A DNA stretch of 55,319 nt from an uncultured Clostridia bacterium (GCA_934271235.1 CAKQQT010000021.1:1-55319); one strand, 5' to 3'. Counted from the first letter of the stretch, positions 32,178 through 42,113 are shown. The notes: a model not told the origin generated them from the letters alone. Made by a program: numbers and translations.

Positions 32178-32945
32178 TCAGGCGGTCAGAGTCTTTTTCA
32201 GATAGGGGTTCAGCACCTTGATGTAAGTGCCTTTCATGCCCAGCGACTTGGTTTCCAGAATGCCGGCGCTCTCCATCTTTTTGAGCGCGCTGACGATCAC
32301 GGAATTGGTCAGCTTGTATTTGGCCGCGATCTTGCTGGCGACGATCACGTCTTCGTCCTCCTCCATCTGACCGATGATCTTTTCGAGCGCGTCGTGCTCC
32401 GAATAGGAAAGACTGCATACCGCCATGTCCACCGCCATGCGCAGATTGCGTTCCCGGATCATCTCCAACTGGTCGTTGCGCTGGATCTCCAGTCCCACGA
32501 CTGTCGCGCCGTATTCGCCGATCGCCACGTCCTCATCCGAAAAAGCCTCCTGATACTTGGCCAGCAGGATCGTGCCCAGACGGCGGCCGCCGCAGACCGA
32601 CGGGATGAACAGATGATACTTTTCCGTCATCGGATAATCCTCGCCCAGAATGGCCTGCAGTTCCTCGCCGAGCAGATTGACCCGCGTTTCCGGCAGTTTC
32701 AGCAGATTGCGGTTGTTTTCCTCGGAGATCTTCTCGAAACCGCGCTCGTCCATATAGGTCGAGGTATCTTCCGCGTCGGTGTAGCCCGCGCCCAGCACGC
32801 GGCCGTCGGCGGCGATGATGTAGGCGTTGGCGTTGACCAGCTCGCTCATGATCCGGCTGAGATCCGTATAGGAAAGCTTGCCGGTGGTGCTTTCGCTGAG
32901 CACCCAGTTCATTTTTCTGATTTTCTCTAAAAATTCTCTGCCCAT
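32178..32945 (-). CDS. codY: Global transcriptional regulator CodY
   Basis: 255 aa. GTP and branched-chain amino acid sensing repressor of amino acid synthesis and other starvation genes in Firmicutes. The N-terminal GAF domain (about 1-155) includes NANAYIIAADGRVLG. The C-terminal winged helix has ASKIAAKYKLTNSVIVSALK (helix-turn-helix, about 206-225) and the conserved ESAGILETKSLGMKGTY. It follows hslU by 79 bp, the same order (topA-hslV-hslU-codY) as in many Firmicutes. Confidence 0.97.
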   Translation of the reverse strand: MGREFLEKIRKMNWVLSESTTGKLSYTDLSRIMSELVNANAYIIAADGRVLGAGYTDAEDTSTYMDERGFEKISEENNRNLLKLPETRVNLLGEELQAILGEDYPMTEKYHLFIPSVCGGRRLGTILLAKYQEAFSDEDVAIGEYGATVVGLEIQRNDQLEMIRERNLRMAVDMAVCSLSYSEHDALEKIIGQMEEDEDVIVASKIAAKYKLTNSVIVSALKKMESAGILETKSLGMKGTYIKVLNPYLKKTLTA

Positions 32946-33024
32946 GTTTCCGTCGATTTTCTATACAACAACGCGCGGACAACGGACTTGCCGCCCGTTC
33001 CGCACGTCGTTTCGGTTTTGTGAA

Positions 33025-34467
33025 CTATAAGATATAACGATCCAGATCCTCCGCATGGATGGTTTCCTGGAATCTTTCCTTGACGTAATCCTCGTCGATG
33101 GTGATCTTTTCTTCTTCCATTTCCGGAATGTTGAAAGAAATGTCTTCCAGCAGTTTTTCGAGGATCGTGTGCAGTCTTCTCGCGCCGATGTTCTCGGTCT
33201 GATCGTTCATCATGAAAGAGATCGTTGCGATCTGGTCGATAGCGCCCTCGGTGAATTCCACTTCAATGCCCTCGGTTTCCAAAAGCGCTTTATGCTGCTT
33301 GATCAGCGCGTTTTCCGGCTTGGTCAGGATCTCTACGAAATCCTCCTTGCTCAGGCTGTCGAGCGTCACGCGGATCGGGAAACGACCCTGCAGTTCCGGG
33401 ATCAGATCGGTCGGTTTGGCAATGTGGAACGCGCCGGCGCCGATGAAAAGAATGTGGTCGGTACGTACCGGACCGTATTTGGTGTTGATCACGCTGCCCT
33501 CTACGATCGGCAGGATGTCACGCTGCACGCCCTCGCGGGAAACGTCCGCGCCGGAAGTCATACGGGAACCGGAAGCGATCTTGTCGATCTCATCGATGAA
33601 GATGATGCCGTTCTGTTCCGCGTTTTCGATCGCTTCGTCGGTCACCTGATCCATATCGATCAGCTTCTGCGCTTCCTGCTCACGCAGGATCTTGCGGGCG
33701 TCCTTGACCTTGCAGTTTTTCTTCTTGGTCTTCGACGGCATCATATCGCCGAAAATATTGCCGATGGCGATGCTCATGCCCTCGTTGCTCATGTCGAGCT
33801 GGTTGCCCTTCGGCGTATCGGTCACTTCGATCTCGATATACTGCTCTTCCAAAAGTCCCTGGCGCAGCTGCTGGCGCACCTGTTCTCTGGCCATTTCCAC
33901 GCTGTTTTCCTCCGGAGCCGCGTCCTCCTTGGCTGCCTGGCTGTCCAGATACTGCTGCTTCTGGCTGGTGTAGCCGCCGCTGTTCATGATAAAGTCGAAC
34001 GGGTTCTTGCTCTGACCCGGTTTTTTCTTGTTCTTGCCCGGAATGATCGCTTCGACGATCTTTTCCTCGGCGATCTCGTCAGCGATGCTGTACTTTTCCT
34101 CCAGTTTGCTCTGCTTGGTCACGCGCATGGACGCTTCTACCAGATCGCGGATCATGGAATCGACGTCTCTGCCGACATAGCCGACTTCCGTGAACTTGGT
34201 CGCTTCCACTTTGACGAACGGCGCATCCATCAGCTTGGCCAAACGGCGCGCGATCTCGGTCTTGCCGCAGCCGGTCGGACCCATCATGAGGATGTTCTTC
34301 GGGGTGATCTCTTCTCGCATCTCATCAGAAAGCAGGCTTCTGCGGTACCGGTTTCGGAGCGCGATCGCTACGGATTTTTTGGCCTCTTCCTGCCCGATGA
34401 TATATTTATCCAGTTCCGCTACGATTTCTTTCGGAGTCATGCTGTACAATTTGCTCTTTGCTGCCAT
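33025..34467 (-). CDS. hslU: HslU, ATPase subunit of the HslVU protease
   Basis: 480 aa AAA+ unfoldase. Walker [15 protein letters not shown] (about 60-73), Walker B FIDEIDKI, an intermediate I-domain (about 110-240) and the C-terminal sensor-2 helix ([16 protein letters not shown]). The last residues DRYIL match the HslV-activating tail. The hexamer feeds unfolded proteins into HslV. It follows hslV by 12 bp. Confidence 0.97.
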   Translation of the reverse strand: MAAKSKLYSMTPKEIVAELDKYIIGQEEAKKSVAIALRNRYRRSLLSDEMREEITPKNILMMGPTGCGKTEIARRLAKLMDAPFVKVEATKFTEVGYVGRDVDSMIRDLVEASMRVTKQSKLEEKYSIADEIAEEKIVEAIIPGKNKKKPGQSKNPFDFIMNSGGYTSQKQQYLDSQAAKEDAAPEENSVEMAREQVRQQLRQGLLEEQYIEIEVTDTPKGNQLDMSNEGMSIAIGNIFGDMMPSKTKKKNCKVKDARKILREQEAQKLIDMDQVTDEAIENAEQNGIIFIDEIDKIASGSRMTSGADVSREGVQRDILPIVEGSVINTKYGPVRTDHILFIGAGAFHIAKPTDLIPELQGRFPIRVTLDSLSKEDFVEILTKPENALIKQHKALLETEGIEVEFTEGAIDQIATISFMMNDQTENIGARRLHTILEKLLEDISFNIPEMEEEKITIDEDYVKERFQETIHAEDLDRYIL

Positions 34468-34479
34468 GTTGGAACCTCC

Positions 34480-35019
34480 TTATAACTTTTCTACGGAAAT
34501 ATTGCTGTTCGTATAGACACAGATGGAGCTTGCGATACGCAGGGATTCGCGCACGATGGCTTCGGCGTCCATGTCGGTATTATTGAACAGCGCGTTGGCT
34601 GCGGAATAGGCAAAGTTGCCGCCGGAACCGATGGCTACAAAGTCCTGGTCCGGTTCAATGACCTCGCCGTTGCCGGAGATGACCAGCATGGATTCCTTAT
34701 CCGCGACGATCATCAGCGCTTCCAGACTGCGCATGCCCTTGTCGGACCGCCAGATCTGCGCCAGGTCGACCGCTGCCTTTTTGAGATTGCCGGAGTGTTC
34801 TTCCAATTTTTTCTCGAATTTTTCCGTCAGCGCGAACGCGTCCGCTACGGAGCCCGCAAATCCGGTCACAACGGTATTCTTATAGATCTTTCTTACTTTT
34901 TTCGCACCGTTTTTCATAATGGTGTGCTCGCCCATCGTTACTTGCCCGTCACCGCCGATACAGATATCATCCGGACCGCGTCTTACCGCGCAGATTGTGG
35001 TTGCATGAAATTGTACCAT
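34480..35019 (-). CDS. hslV: HslV, proteolytic subunit of the HslVU protease
   Basis: 179 aa. N-terminal-nucleophile protease that forms a double hexamer with HslU. After a short propeptide the mature protein starts at Thr in HATTICAV. The GSGGNFAYSAANAL and GDGQVTMGEHT motifs are typical. It sits between topA (18 bp) and hslU (12 bp) in the operon. Confidence 0.97.
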   Translation of the reverse strand: MVQFHATTICAVRRGPDDICIGGDGQVTMGEHTIMKNGAKKVRKIYKNTVVTGFAGSVADAFALTEKFEKKLEEHSGNLKKAAVDLAQIWRSDKGMRSLEALMIVADKESMLVISGNGEVIEPDQDFVAIGSGGNFAYSAANALFNNTDMDAEAIVRESLRIASSICVYTNSNISVEKL

Positions 35020-35037
35020 CTTTCTACTCCTCCTGTT

Positions 35038-37164
35038 TTATTCCTTATATCCACATTTATCATTCGAACATGCATATTTCGTGGTCTTTGTGTGTTTTTC
35101 CAGTAAAAGTTCTCCGCACTGCGGACATTTGCGGTCAGTCGGTTTGTACCAGTAAGCGCGTGTGCAGGTCGGATAATTGCTGCATCCGTAAAAGATCTTG
35201 CCGGAGCGTCCGCGTTTGGCGACGATCTCGCCGCCGCAGTCCGGACATTTGACCCCGGTCGCTTTGACGATCGGTTTGGTGTTCTTGCATTCCGGATAGC
35301 CCGTGCAGGCCAGAAATTCTCCGAATCTTCCGGATTTGATGGCCATCGGCTTGCCGCAGAGTTCGCAGACTTCGTCGGTGATCTGTTCCGGCAGCTCGAC
35401 CTTTTCGATCGCCTTGTCGGCAGCCTCCAATTCTTTTTCAAACGGTCCGTAAAAGTCACGGACTACCTGCTTCCAGTTTAACGTTTTTGTCTCGACATCG
35501 TCAAGCTTATCTTCCATTTCGGCGGTAAAGCCGGTATCGACGATCTCTTTGAAGTATTCTTCCATCAGCTGCGTGACCAGGAATCCCAGATCCGTCGGCA
35601 CCAGCACTTTCTTTTCGCGGCCGATGTATTTTCGCTCCAAGATCGTGGCGATGATCGGCGCGTAGGTACTCGGGCGGCCGATGTTCTTTTCTTCCAATTC
35701 CTTGACCAAGCTGGCTTCGGTGAATCGGGCCGGCGGTTCAGTAAACTTCTGTTCCGGCAGGATTTGCTCGGCCTTCAGTTCTTCCCCCTCCGCCAGTTCC
35801 GGCAGCAGTTTATCCTTGTCCTCGTCGAAGTTCGGTGAATAGACCTTCTGATAACCGTCGAAGATCAGCTTGGAACCGGATGCTTTGAGTCCGTAACCGC
35901 CGTTCGCGATGCTGACCTGCATGCTGTCAAACACCGCCGGCGCCATCTGGCTGGCCAGAAAGCGGGTCCAGATCAGCTTATACAGGCTGTATTGTTCCTT
36001 GGTGAGTGAATCCTTGATGGATTCCGGGTCCAGGGTGATCCGGCTCGGACGGATGGCTTCGTGCGCGTCCTGGATATCTTTTTTCTTATTCGTGTAAAGA
36101 TTGTTCGCGGTATAATTCTTTCCGAAATTCTCCTCAATATACGCATGTGCCATGGCTTTGGCTTCTTCGGAGATCCGCACGGAGTCGGTTCGGATGTAAG
36201 TCACCAGACCGACGGTCCCCGCGCCCTTGACTTCTACGCCCTCGTAGAGCTGCTGTGCGACCATCATGGTCCGCTTGGTCGTGAAATTCAGCTTGTTGGC
36301 AGCATCCTGCTGCAGGCTGCTGGTCGTGAACGGCGCGAACGGTCTGCGCTGCCGCTCCTTGCGGGCGATGCTCGTCACCGTATAGGTTCCGGCGTCCAGA
36401 TCGGCCAGCACGCGGTCGGCCTCTTCTTTGCTCGTCACATTGAGTTTTTTGTTCTGATATTCCGCGGCTTTTGCCGTAAAGACCTTTCCTTTTTTGAATT
36501 TGACCTGGATGTTCCAGTATTCCTGCGGCACAAAACGTTTGATCTCGTTTTCGCGGTCGCAGATGATCTTCAGCGCCGCGGACTGCACTCTGCCCGCGCT
36601 CAGTCCCCTGCGGATCTTACGCCACAGAAGCGGACTGATCTGGTAACCGACCAGACGGTCCAGCGCGCGTCTTGCCTGCTGCGCGTCCACCAGTCCGATG
36701 TCGATGGCGCGCGGCGCTTTCACCGCTTTTTTGATCGCGTCTTTGGTGATCTCATTGAATACGATCCGGCACGGCTGCGCGGGATCCAGTCCCAAAAGGT
36801 AAGCCAGATGCCAGGAGATTGCTTCTCCCTCGCGGTCCGGGTCGGTTGCGAGATAGATCTTGCCGGCTGCCTTCGCCTCTTTTTTCAATTCCTTGATCAG
36901 ATCGCCCTTGCCGCGGATCGGGATATACTGTGGTTCAAAATCGTTTGTCACATCAATGCCCAGCTTACTCTTCGGCAGGTCTCGGACGTGACCGACGGAA
37001 GCAATGACCTTATAGGATGAGCCGAGATATTTCCCGATCGTCTTCGCTTTGGACGGGGATTCCACGATCACCAGAGTCTTTTTGGCAGCGCTCGTCTTCG
37101 CCTTGCTCTTTGCTGTGCCTGTCTTGCCTGCCGCTGTCGTCTTTTTCGCTGTTTGAGTTGCCAT
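35038..37164 (-). CDS. topA: DNA topoisomerase I
   Basis: 708 aa. Type IA enzyme relaxing negative supercoils. Toprim domain (about 30-145: VIVESPSKAKTIGKYLG, DPDREGEAI) and the active-site Tyr in VTYIRTDSVR (about 325-335). It has three C-terminal Cys4 zinc ribbons (CELCGKPM, CPDCGGEI, CPQCGELL). The N-terminal 28 residues are an Ala/Lys/Thr-rich basic extension not usual in the family. ATG 37164 is taken because GGAGGAACC precedes it; the longer frame upstream reads into dprA and lacks a ribosome site. Confidence 0.97.
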   Translation of the reverse strand: MATQTAKKTTAAGKTGTAKSKAKTSAAKKTLVIVESPSKAKTIGKYLGSSYKVIASVGHVRDLPKSKLGIDVTNDFEPQYIPIRGKGDLIKELKKEAKAAGKIYLATDPDREGEAISWHLAYLLGLDPAQPCRIVFNEITKDAIKKAVKAPRAIDIGLVDAQQARRALDRLVGYQISPLLWRKIRRGLSAGRVQSAALKIICDRENEIKRFVPQEYWNIQVKFKKGKVFTAKAAEYQNKKLNVTSKEEADRVLADLDAGTYTVTSIARKERQRRPFAPFTTSSLQQDAANKLNFTTKRTMMVAQQLYEGVEVKGAGTVGLVTYIRTDSVRISEEAKAMAHAYIEENFGKNYTANNLYTNKKKDIQDAHEAIRPSRITLDPESIKDSLTKEQYSLYKLIWTRFLASQMAPAVFDSMQVSIANGGYGLKASGSKLIFDGYQKVYSPNFDEDKDKLLPELAEGEELKAEQILPEQKFTEPPARFTEASLVKELEEKNIGRPSTYAPIIATILERKYIGREKKVLVPTDLGFLVTQLMEEYFKEIVDTGFTAEMEDKLDDVETKTLNWKQVVRDFYGPFEKELEAADKAIEKVELPEQITDEVCELCGKPMAIKSGRFGEFLACTGYPECKNTKPIVKATGVKCPDCGGEIVAKRGRSGKIFYGCSNYPTCTRAYWYKPTDRKCPQCGELLLEKHTKTTKYACSNDKCGYKE

Positions 37165-37261
37165 GGTTCCTCCACAAAATGTTATTTTCCTACTTTTATG
37201 ATTGATATTTTGCTGTACACACAAATCAGTATCCTCATAAAAACATATATTAGTACGAAAT

Positions 37262-38131
37262 TCAACATTTTGCAATAAAAATTTTTCCGAAATGGTAGGC
37301 AACCAGCCCTTTGATCTCCAAAACCCCGAGGATCCCGGTAATATATACGGGATCTTTTCGCAAAACTCCACACAAAAAATCGATGCTGGTCTCTCCCTGT
37401 TCTTTTACCAGACGATAGACCGCCTGTTCATCCGCGCCCAGCTTCTCGGTTTCTTCCGCCGCCAGCATCGGCGCGATCCCCATACCGAGGAAAATATCGT
37501 CGATCACGGCGACCGGCGCCGCGCCGTCGGTCAGAAGTTTATTGCACCCCAGACTGCAGGCGCTGGTGATGTTGCCGGGGACCGCATAGATCTCCCGCCC
37601 GAGCGCCGCCGCGTGTTCCGCTGTGATCAGCGCGCCGCTGTTGGTCCCGGCTTCCGCGACAACGGTCGCTTCGGCAAGACCCGCGATGATGCGGTTTCTC
37701 TGTGGGAACGTGTACGGTCTGGGCTGCATGCCGGGCGGAAACTGGGAAAGCAGCAGACCTTTTTGCGCGATCTCTTCGTAAAGCTGCCGATTCTCTGACG
37801 GGTAGCAGATGTCCACGCCGCTTCCCAGCACTGCGATGGTTTTGCCGCCTGCGCGCAGAGCGCCCAGATGTGCGAAGCGATCGATGCCTTTCGCCATGCC
37901 GCTGATCAGGACGATCCCGTTCTGCGCGGCGGTCTTTCCGATCTGCATGGCGACCCGCTTGCCGTATTCGCTGCATTTGCGGGAACCGACCACCGCCAGA
38001 CCCCGCTGCTGCAGCAGGGAAAGATCGCCGATGCCGTACAGCGCCTGCGGCGGGTCCGGTATCGGGCGCAGCATGGCCGGGTAACGGGGATCTTCCTTGG
38101 GGATCGTTTCGATCTTCAAAACCGGCTTCAT
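37262..38131 (-). CDS. dprA: DprA, DNA processing protein (N-terminally short)
   Basis: 289 aa. It loads RecA on incoming single-stranded DNA in transformation. The Rossmann-like core has VGSRKCSEYG, ISGMAKGIDRFAHLGAL, AVLGSGVDICYP, SQFPPG and RNRIIAGLAEATVV. A C-terminal winged-helix domain (about 230-289) is present. DprA is usually 350-370 aa; the N-terminal SAM-like domain is missing. The short start is real, since the ATG overlaps the yifB stop (ATGA). Confidence 0.93.
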   Translation of the reverse strand: MKPVLKIETIPKEDPRYPAMLRPIPDPPQALYGIGDLSLLQQRGLAVVGSRKCSEYGKRVAMQIGKTAAQNGIVLISGMAKGIDRFAHLGALRAGGKTIAVLGSGVDICYPSENRQLYEEIAQKGLLLSQFPPGMQPRPYTFPQRNRIIAGLAEATVVAEAGTNSGALITAEHAAALGREIYAVPGNITSACSLGCNKLLTDGAAPVAVIDDIFLGMGIAPMLAAEETEKLGADEQAVYRLVKEQGETSIDFLCGVLRKDPVYITGILGVLEIKGLVAYHFGKIFIAKC

Positions 38132-39693
38132 GCTTCGTCCCCCTCTTCAAAGAAACGGGTGTACTGCAGCGCTCCTGCCAGATGCGGCTGTCCGATGACC
38201 GCGTCGCCCTGTACATCCGCGATCGTCCGCGCCAGTTTCAATATTTTATGGTAACGCCGCGGACTCAGATGGTATCGCTCATACGCCAGACGCAAAAAAG
38301 CTTTTCCGGCTTCATCCGGCGTGCAGAATTCCTGCAGCTGGGCTTCGTGCATGGCGGCGTTGCAGCGGACGCGGCTCCCGGCAAAACGTTTTTTCTGTAT
38401 CTCGCGTGCACGCAGGACTTTTTCACGCATCTCGGCAGAGGAGCCTGTCGTCGGCGCATGCAGCGCTTCGTAGTCTGCCCGCCGGATCTCCACGCACATA
38501 TCGATGCGTTCGCAGAGCGGCCCCGACAGATGCGCGCGATATTTGTCGATCTGCGTACGGCTGCAGCTGCATGGGTGCGTTTCATCACCCAGATAGCCGC
38601 AAGGGCAGGGGTTCGACGCGGCGACCAGCGAAAACGCCGCCGGGAACACATAGCGCTGTCCGCGCCGGAGCAGCCGGATCTCGCCCTCCTCCATCGGCTG
38701 CCGCAGCAGTTCTGTTTTTTGACGTCCGAATTCCAGAAATTCATCCATAAAAAGGATCCCGTTATGTGCCAGCGAGACCTCTCCGGGCTGCGGGTCGCTG
38801 CCGCCCCCGAGCAGCCCTGCCGGTGTGATCGTGCGGTTCAGTTCCCGAAACGGCCGTCTGCGGATGATCGGCGTGTTTTCGTCCAATTTACCGGCGACCG
38901 AATAAATCATGGAGGTTTCCAGCTGCTCCGCCTGTGTCATTTCCGGCAGGATCGTCGGGATCCTGCGGGCCAGCATGGTCTTGCCGGTTCCCGGGGAACC
39001 GATCAGCAGGATCCCATGTCCGCCGGAAACGGCCGTGACGATAGCCTCCTTGGCTGCCGGCTGTCCTTTGACATCCGCAAAATCCAGCTCCGTGCTCTGC
39101 GCGGCGTCTCCCGCAAAGATCTCGGTCGCCCGCGCGCCTTGCGGCACATGCTGCGGACCCTCGCCCGGTTTTGCTTTTTCTCCGCGCAGCACGGAGATCA
39201 GCTGCCTGAGGTCCCGCACCGCAAAAACGGTCGTTCCGGAATCTCCGGCTGCCAGACCGGCTTCCCGCAGGTTTGCCTGAGCCAGATAGACCTCCCGCAT
39301 ATTGCCGTTGAGCCCGCACATCATCGGCAAGACGCCGCGCACGCCTTGTACTTCTCCGCTCAGGTTCAGTTCTCCGAGAAAGGCTCTGCCGACCAGTGCC
39401 TCCTGCCGGATGAGCCCCTGCGCCGCCAGGATCGCGACCGCGATCGCCAGATCATAATGACTTCCGCTCTTTCGTACCCACGCCGGTGAAAGGTTGACCG
39501 TGATCCGCCCTTTTGGGTACGTGAAGCCGCTGTTGAGAATGGCCCCGCGCACGCGTTCCGCGGACTCCTTGACGGCGGTATCGCCCAGACCGATCACGTG
39601 ATAGGCCGGAAGCCCATGTTCCGCGGCAGCCTCCACCGTCACTTCCATACCGCGGATTCCCGAAAGCCCGGCTGTTTTGGTGATTGCAAGCAT
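38128..39693 (-). CDS. comM: YifB/ComM family Mg-chelatase-like ATPase
   Basis: 521 aa. In other bacteria ComM is a hexameric helicase that promotes branch migration during natural transformation. The N-terminal Lon-like domain (ESAERVRGAILNSGFTYP, ITVNLSPAW) is followed by an AAA+ core with Walker A GSPGTGKTML, Walker B NGILFMDEFLEF, and a C-terminal Mg_chelatase region with SRRYHKILKLARTIADV. Coupled to dprA, so the pair forms a DNA-uptake or recombination module. Confidence 0.95.
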   Translation of the reverse strand: MLAITKTAGLSGIRGMEVTVEAAAEHGLPAYHVIGLGDTAVKESAERVRGAILNSGFTYPKGRITVNLSPAWVRKSGSHYDLAIAVAILAAQGLIRQEALVGRAFLGELNLSGEVQGVRGVLPMMCGLNGNMREVYLAQANLREAGLAAGDSGTTVFAVRDLRQLISVLRGEKAKPGEGPQHVPQGARATEIFAGDAAQSTELDFADVKGQPAAKEAIVTAVSGGHGILLIGSPGTGKTMLARRIPTILPEMTQAEQLETSMIYSVAGKLDENTPIIRRRPFRELNRTITPAGLLGGGSDPQPGEVSLAHNGILFMDEFLEFGRQKTELLRQPMEEGEIRLLRRGQRYVFPAAFSLVAASNPCPCGYLGDETHPCSCSRTQIDKYRAHLSGPLCERIDMCVEIRRADYEALHAPTTGSSAEMREKVLRAREIQKKRFAGSRVRCNAAMHEAQLQEFCTPDEAGKAFLRLAYERYHLSPRRYHKILKLARTIADVQGDAVIGQPHLAGALQYTRFFEEGDEA

Positions 39694-39736
39694 GTTCGTT
39701 TCCTCCTTGTTCCTCCGTTTCCCTGTAAATTTCTCG

Positions 39737-40153
39737 CTACATTGCCAGGCCGGTCAGGTGTTCGGCATAGATCTCGATCACCGCAAACTCCACTTCCCGG
39801 TAGGACACCTCTGCCCCTAAGTCAGAGCCTATACCAGATTCCTGCTTGGATTTCAGAACGCGCCCGAAAGCGTTCGCCTGCAGGAAGACCTGCGCGGCCG
39901 CACGCATATGGCGCTGCTTCTGCCGGTTGACTGCCTCCCGTCCCGCACCGTACGTTTGGCTGAAACGCGTTTTGACTTCCACAAAGGACAGCAGTCCGTC
40001 CCGCTCCGCAATGATGTCGATCTCTCCCAGACGGCAGGAAAAATTACGCCGGATGATCCGATATCCCCGCTGCAGAAGCAGCAGCTCCGCCAGATCTTCC
40101 CCGGCTCTGCCGATCTCCTTGCGATAATCCCGCTTGTTTTTCTTCTCTTCCAT
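39737..40153 (-). CDS. yraN: YraN (UPF0102) nuclease-fold protein
   Basis: 138 aa. Small protein of the PD-(D/E)XK superfamily, related in fold to Holliday-junction resolvases. Motifs are GRAGEDLAE, CRLGEIDIIAERDG and SFVEVKTR. The biochemical role is unsettled; its place upstream of yifB-dprA hints at DNA handling. ATG 40153 is chosen for the GAGGTG upstream; an ATG at 40174 is possible. Residues about 100-115 (LKSKQESGIGSDLG) look like an insert. Confidence 0.9.
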   Translation of the reverse strand: MEEKKNKRDYRKEIGRAGEDLAELLLLQRGYRIIRRNFSCRLGEIDIIAERDGLLSFVEVKTRFSQTYGAGREAVNRQKQRHMRAAAQVFLQANAFGRVLKSKQESGIGSDLGAEVSYREVEFAVIEIYAEHLTGLAM

Positions 40154-40185
40154 CGTTACACACCTCGTCTTCATTGTTTTTCTAA

Positions 40186-40214
40186 ATGCTACATTATTTT
40201 ACATTTAATGTCAA
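40186..40214 (-). promoter_or_regulatory. Promoter of the yraN-yifB-dprA-topA-hslVU-codY group
   Basis: On the minus strand TTGACA (40209-40214), 17 bp, TAGCAT (40186-40191), about 30 bp before the start codon. Confidence 0.65.
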
Positions 40215-40317
40215 TATGTTTCAGGGAATTTTTTCTATATTTTGTGCAAGGATCTTGGGTCCTCTTCAAAAGCGGTACAAGTGACGTTGCCTCGTTGTAA
40301 TTTTTTTTGAGGCAAAA

Positions 40318-40413
40318 GAAAAAACGCAAGAAAGACCTTAAAACCCGTGTTGAACTTTGTCGAACCAGGTAGGTCGTTGCGTTTTTGAAAAAGTCTTTTT
40401 AATTTACGCAAGG
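40318..40413 (-). repeat. Dispersed 96-bp terminator-like repeat, copy B
   Basis: Second copy of the element at 14859-14954, in minus orientation. It begins CCTTGCGTAAAT and ends TTGCGTTTTTTC. It lies just after the HAD gene (stop at 40427) and can terminate it: AAAAACGCAACGACCT pairs with AGGTC...TTGCGTTTTT. Confidence 0.75.
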
Positions 40414-40426
40414 AATTCCTCAACTC

Positions 40427-41404
40427 TCAGCGGCTGCCGCGCAGCCATGCTGCCAGCCGCCGGCGCAGCGGCACAGCCGGGGCGGCGCCGTCTTTTTCCT
40501 CGAAGAGCAGGGTGCGGATCGCATAGGCTACGCCCTCTTCCTCATTGCTCAGTGTCACGCAGTCCGCAGCCGCTTTCACATCGTCCGTCGCGTTTCCCAT
40601 CGCGACGCCGAAGCCGCATTTCGTGATCATCGCCTTGTCATTGGGACTGTCGCCGAACGCGATGACCTGATCCAGTCCCAGACCCAACCGACGGCAGACC
40701 TCCGCCAACGCGCTGGCCTTGCTGGTCGTCTCCCCGCCGATCTCCACGTTGTGATGCGTGGACGAGGTCACGGTCATATGCGGCAGCGCAGCCAGCCGCG
40801 CCCACATCGCCATGCGGTCCTCCTGCGACGCGAAATGAATGTTGATGTTCTCAATGCACGCGCGGTGCTCCCGCAGCAGGTCGTAGATGCCGTCCACCGG
40901 GATCCGCGTCCGCAGCACATATTTGGCGCTCATAAAATCCGAACCGTTTTGCGCGAGGTCATCATACACGCTGCGGTCGATATAAGCCTTGCCGCCCGTA
41001 AAGACCTCGACCGGATGCCCTGCCTGCGGCAGGATATCCAGTGCCGCCTCCACCGCCGCAGGGTGCAGATAATCGGAATAAAGGAATTCCCCTGTCGCCG
41101 CGTCGGAAATATGCGCGCCGTTGGAGGTGATGATATACTGCAGACCCTCTATCTGCTTCACGCGCTCCGGGAGCGCGGCGTAGACCCGTCCGGTCGCGAT
41201 GACCACGTGGATCCCGCGCCGGATCGCTTCCTCCAGCGTTTCTTTGGTCCGCCGGGTCAGACCGCTGCGCGTCAGCGTCGTACCGTCCAGATCCAGCGCG
41301 ATCATGCGCAGCGTGTGAAAGTCAAGATCAAACACAACGCGGCTGTCAAGCCCCGCGCAAAGCTGCGGGACCGTTTCCCGCTTGTTGTTCCGATTGCTTG
41401 TCAT
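40427..41404 (-). CDS. Cof-type HAD-superfamily phosphatase
   Basis: 325 aa from ATG 41404, which overlaps the stop of the MBL gene (TGATG). HAD motif I DLDGTTLTR with nucleophile Asp, motif II TSNGAHI, motif III Lys near TSKASAL, and motif IV GDSPNDKAMI. The C2-type cap lies between, as in sugar-phosphate or FMN phosphatases. Substrate unknown. An N-terminal stretch of about 30 residues precedes motif I, and a basic tail (RRRLAAWLRGSR) follows the core. Confidence 0.92.
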   Translation of the reverse strand: MTSNRNNKRETVPQLCAGLDSRVVFDLDFHTLRMIALDLDGTTLTRSGLTRRTKETLEEAIRRGIHVVIATGRVYAALPERVKQIEGLQYIITSNGAHISDAATGEFLYSDYLHPAAVEAALDILPQAGHPVEVFTGGKAYIDRSVYDDLAQNGSDFMSAKYVLRTRIPVDGIYDLLREHRACIENINIHFASQEDRMAMWARLAALPHMTVTSSTHHNVEIGGETTSKASALAEVCRRLGLGLDQVIAFGDSPNDKAMITKCGFGVAMGNATDDVKAAADCVTLSNEEEGVAYAIRTLLFEEKDGAAPAVPLRRRLAAWLRGSR

Positions 41405-42006
41405 CACTGCTTTCCCGCCTCCAGACAATCCAAAAATTCCTGATTATATCTGCGCACCTGCTTCATGGTCGCCGAGCCGTCGTGACCCGGGTAGATCGTG
41501 TACTCGTTCGACCAGCGGTCGATCACCTCCCGGCAGGAGCGGATCATGTCCGCCTGGCTGCCGTCCGCCAGATCGGTCCGCCCCAGATCGGTGTCGAAGA
41601 TCGTGTCCCCGGTGAACACGACCTTGCTCTTTTCCGAAAGAATACAGATCGAACCGCGCGTATGTCCCGGCGTATGATAGACCCGGAGGATCTCCCCGTC
41701 CAGATCGATCTCATCCCCATCCGCGAGCAGACGGTCGACCGGCTGCCGATAGACAAACGCATCCTGCCCGTGCATCATGACCGGACAGCCGAAATGATCG
41801 CGGATCTTTTCCACACCGCCCACATGATCGTAATGATGATGCGTCAGGATCACGCCCCTCATCACAAATCCTTCTTCTTCGATATAAGAAATAAACCGTT
41901 TCGGCTCATAGCCCGGATCGATGACATAACAGCTTTCGCCGCCGCTGCGGCTGATCACATACCCGTTGCTTTCCAGACTTCCGCCGATGAATCGTTTGAT
42001 CTTCAT
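41404..42006 (-). CDS. Metallo-beta-lactamase fold hydrolase (glyoxalase II-like)
   Basis: 200 aa. Metal site THHHYDHVGG (about 54-63), then HTPGHTRGSI, FTGDTIFDTDLGRTD and a final IYPGHDG. The size matches the small YcbL/glyoxalase II-like hydrolases of Firmicutes. The true thioester substrate is unknown. ATG 42006 is chosen; upstream in-frame ATGs encode residues without family similarity. Divergent from trkA. Confidence 0.9.
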   Translation of the reverse strand: MKIKRFIGGSLESNGYVISRSGGESCYVIDPGYEPKRFISYIEEEGFVMRGVILTHHHYDHVGGVEKIRDHFGCPVMMHGQDAFVYRQPVDRLLADGDEIDLDGEILRVYHTPGHTRGSICILSEKSKVVFTGDTIFDTDLGRTDLADGSQADMIRSCREVIDRWSNEYTIYPGHDGSATMKQVRRYNQEFLDCLEAGKQ

Positions 42007-42113
42007 GATAATACCTGACTTTCTGCCTTTCCGTTTCATTTTTTCGGCGCGTCCCGAAGATCCTCGCTCCGCGCCCGTTTCACATTTTACATTGTACATG
42101 AAATAGGTAAGAC

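Noticed and set aside
33055..34485. 476-codon open frame opposite hslU, and similar long frames opposite hflX (29901-31094), codY (32067-32930), yifB (38182-39489), rnr (51271-52728) and the CoA-transferase (52719-54251)
   Set aside because: Shadow frames caused by GC-rich third positions; each lies fully over a well-recognised gene.
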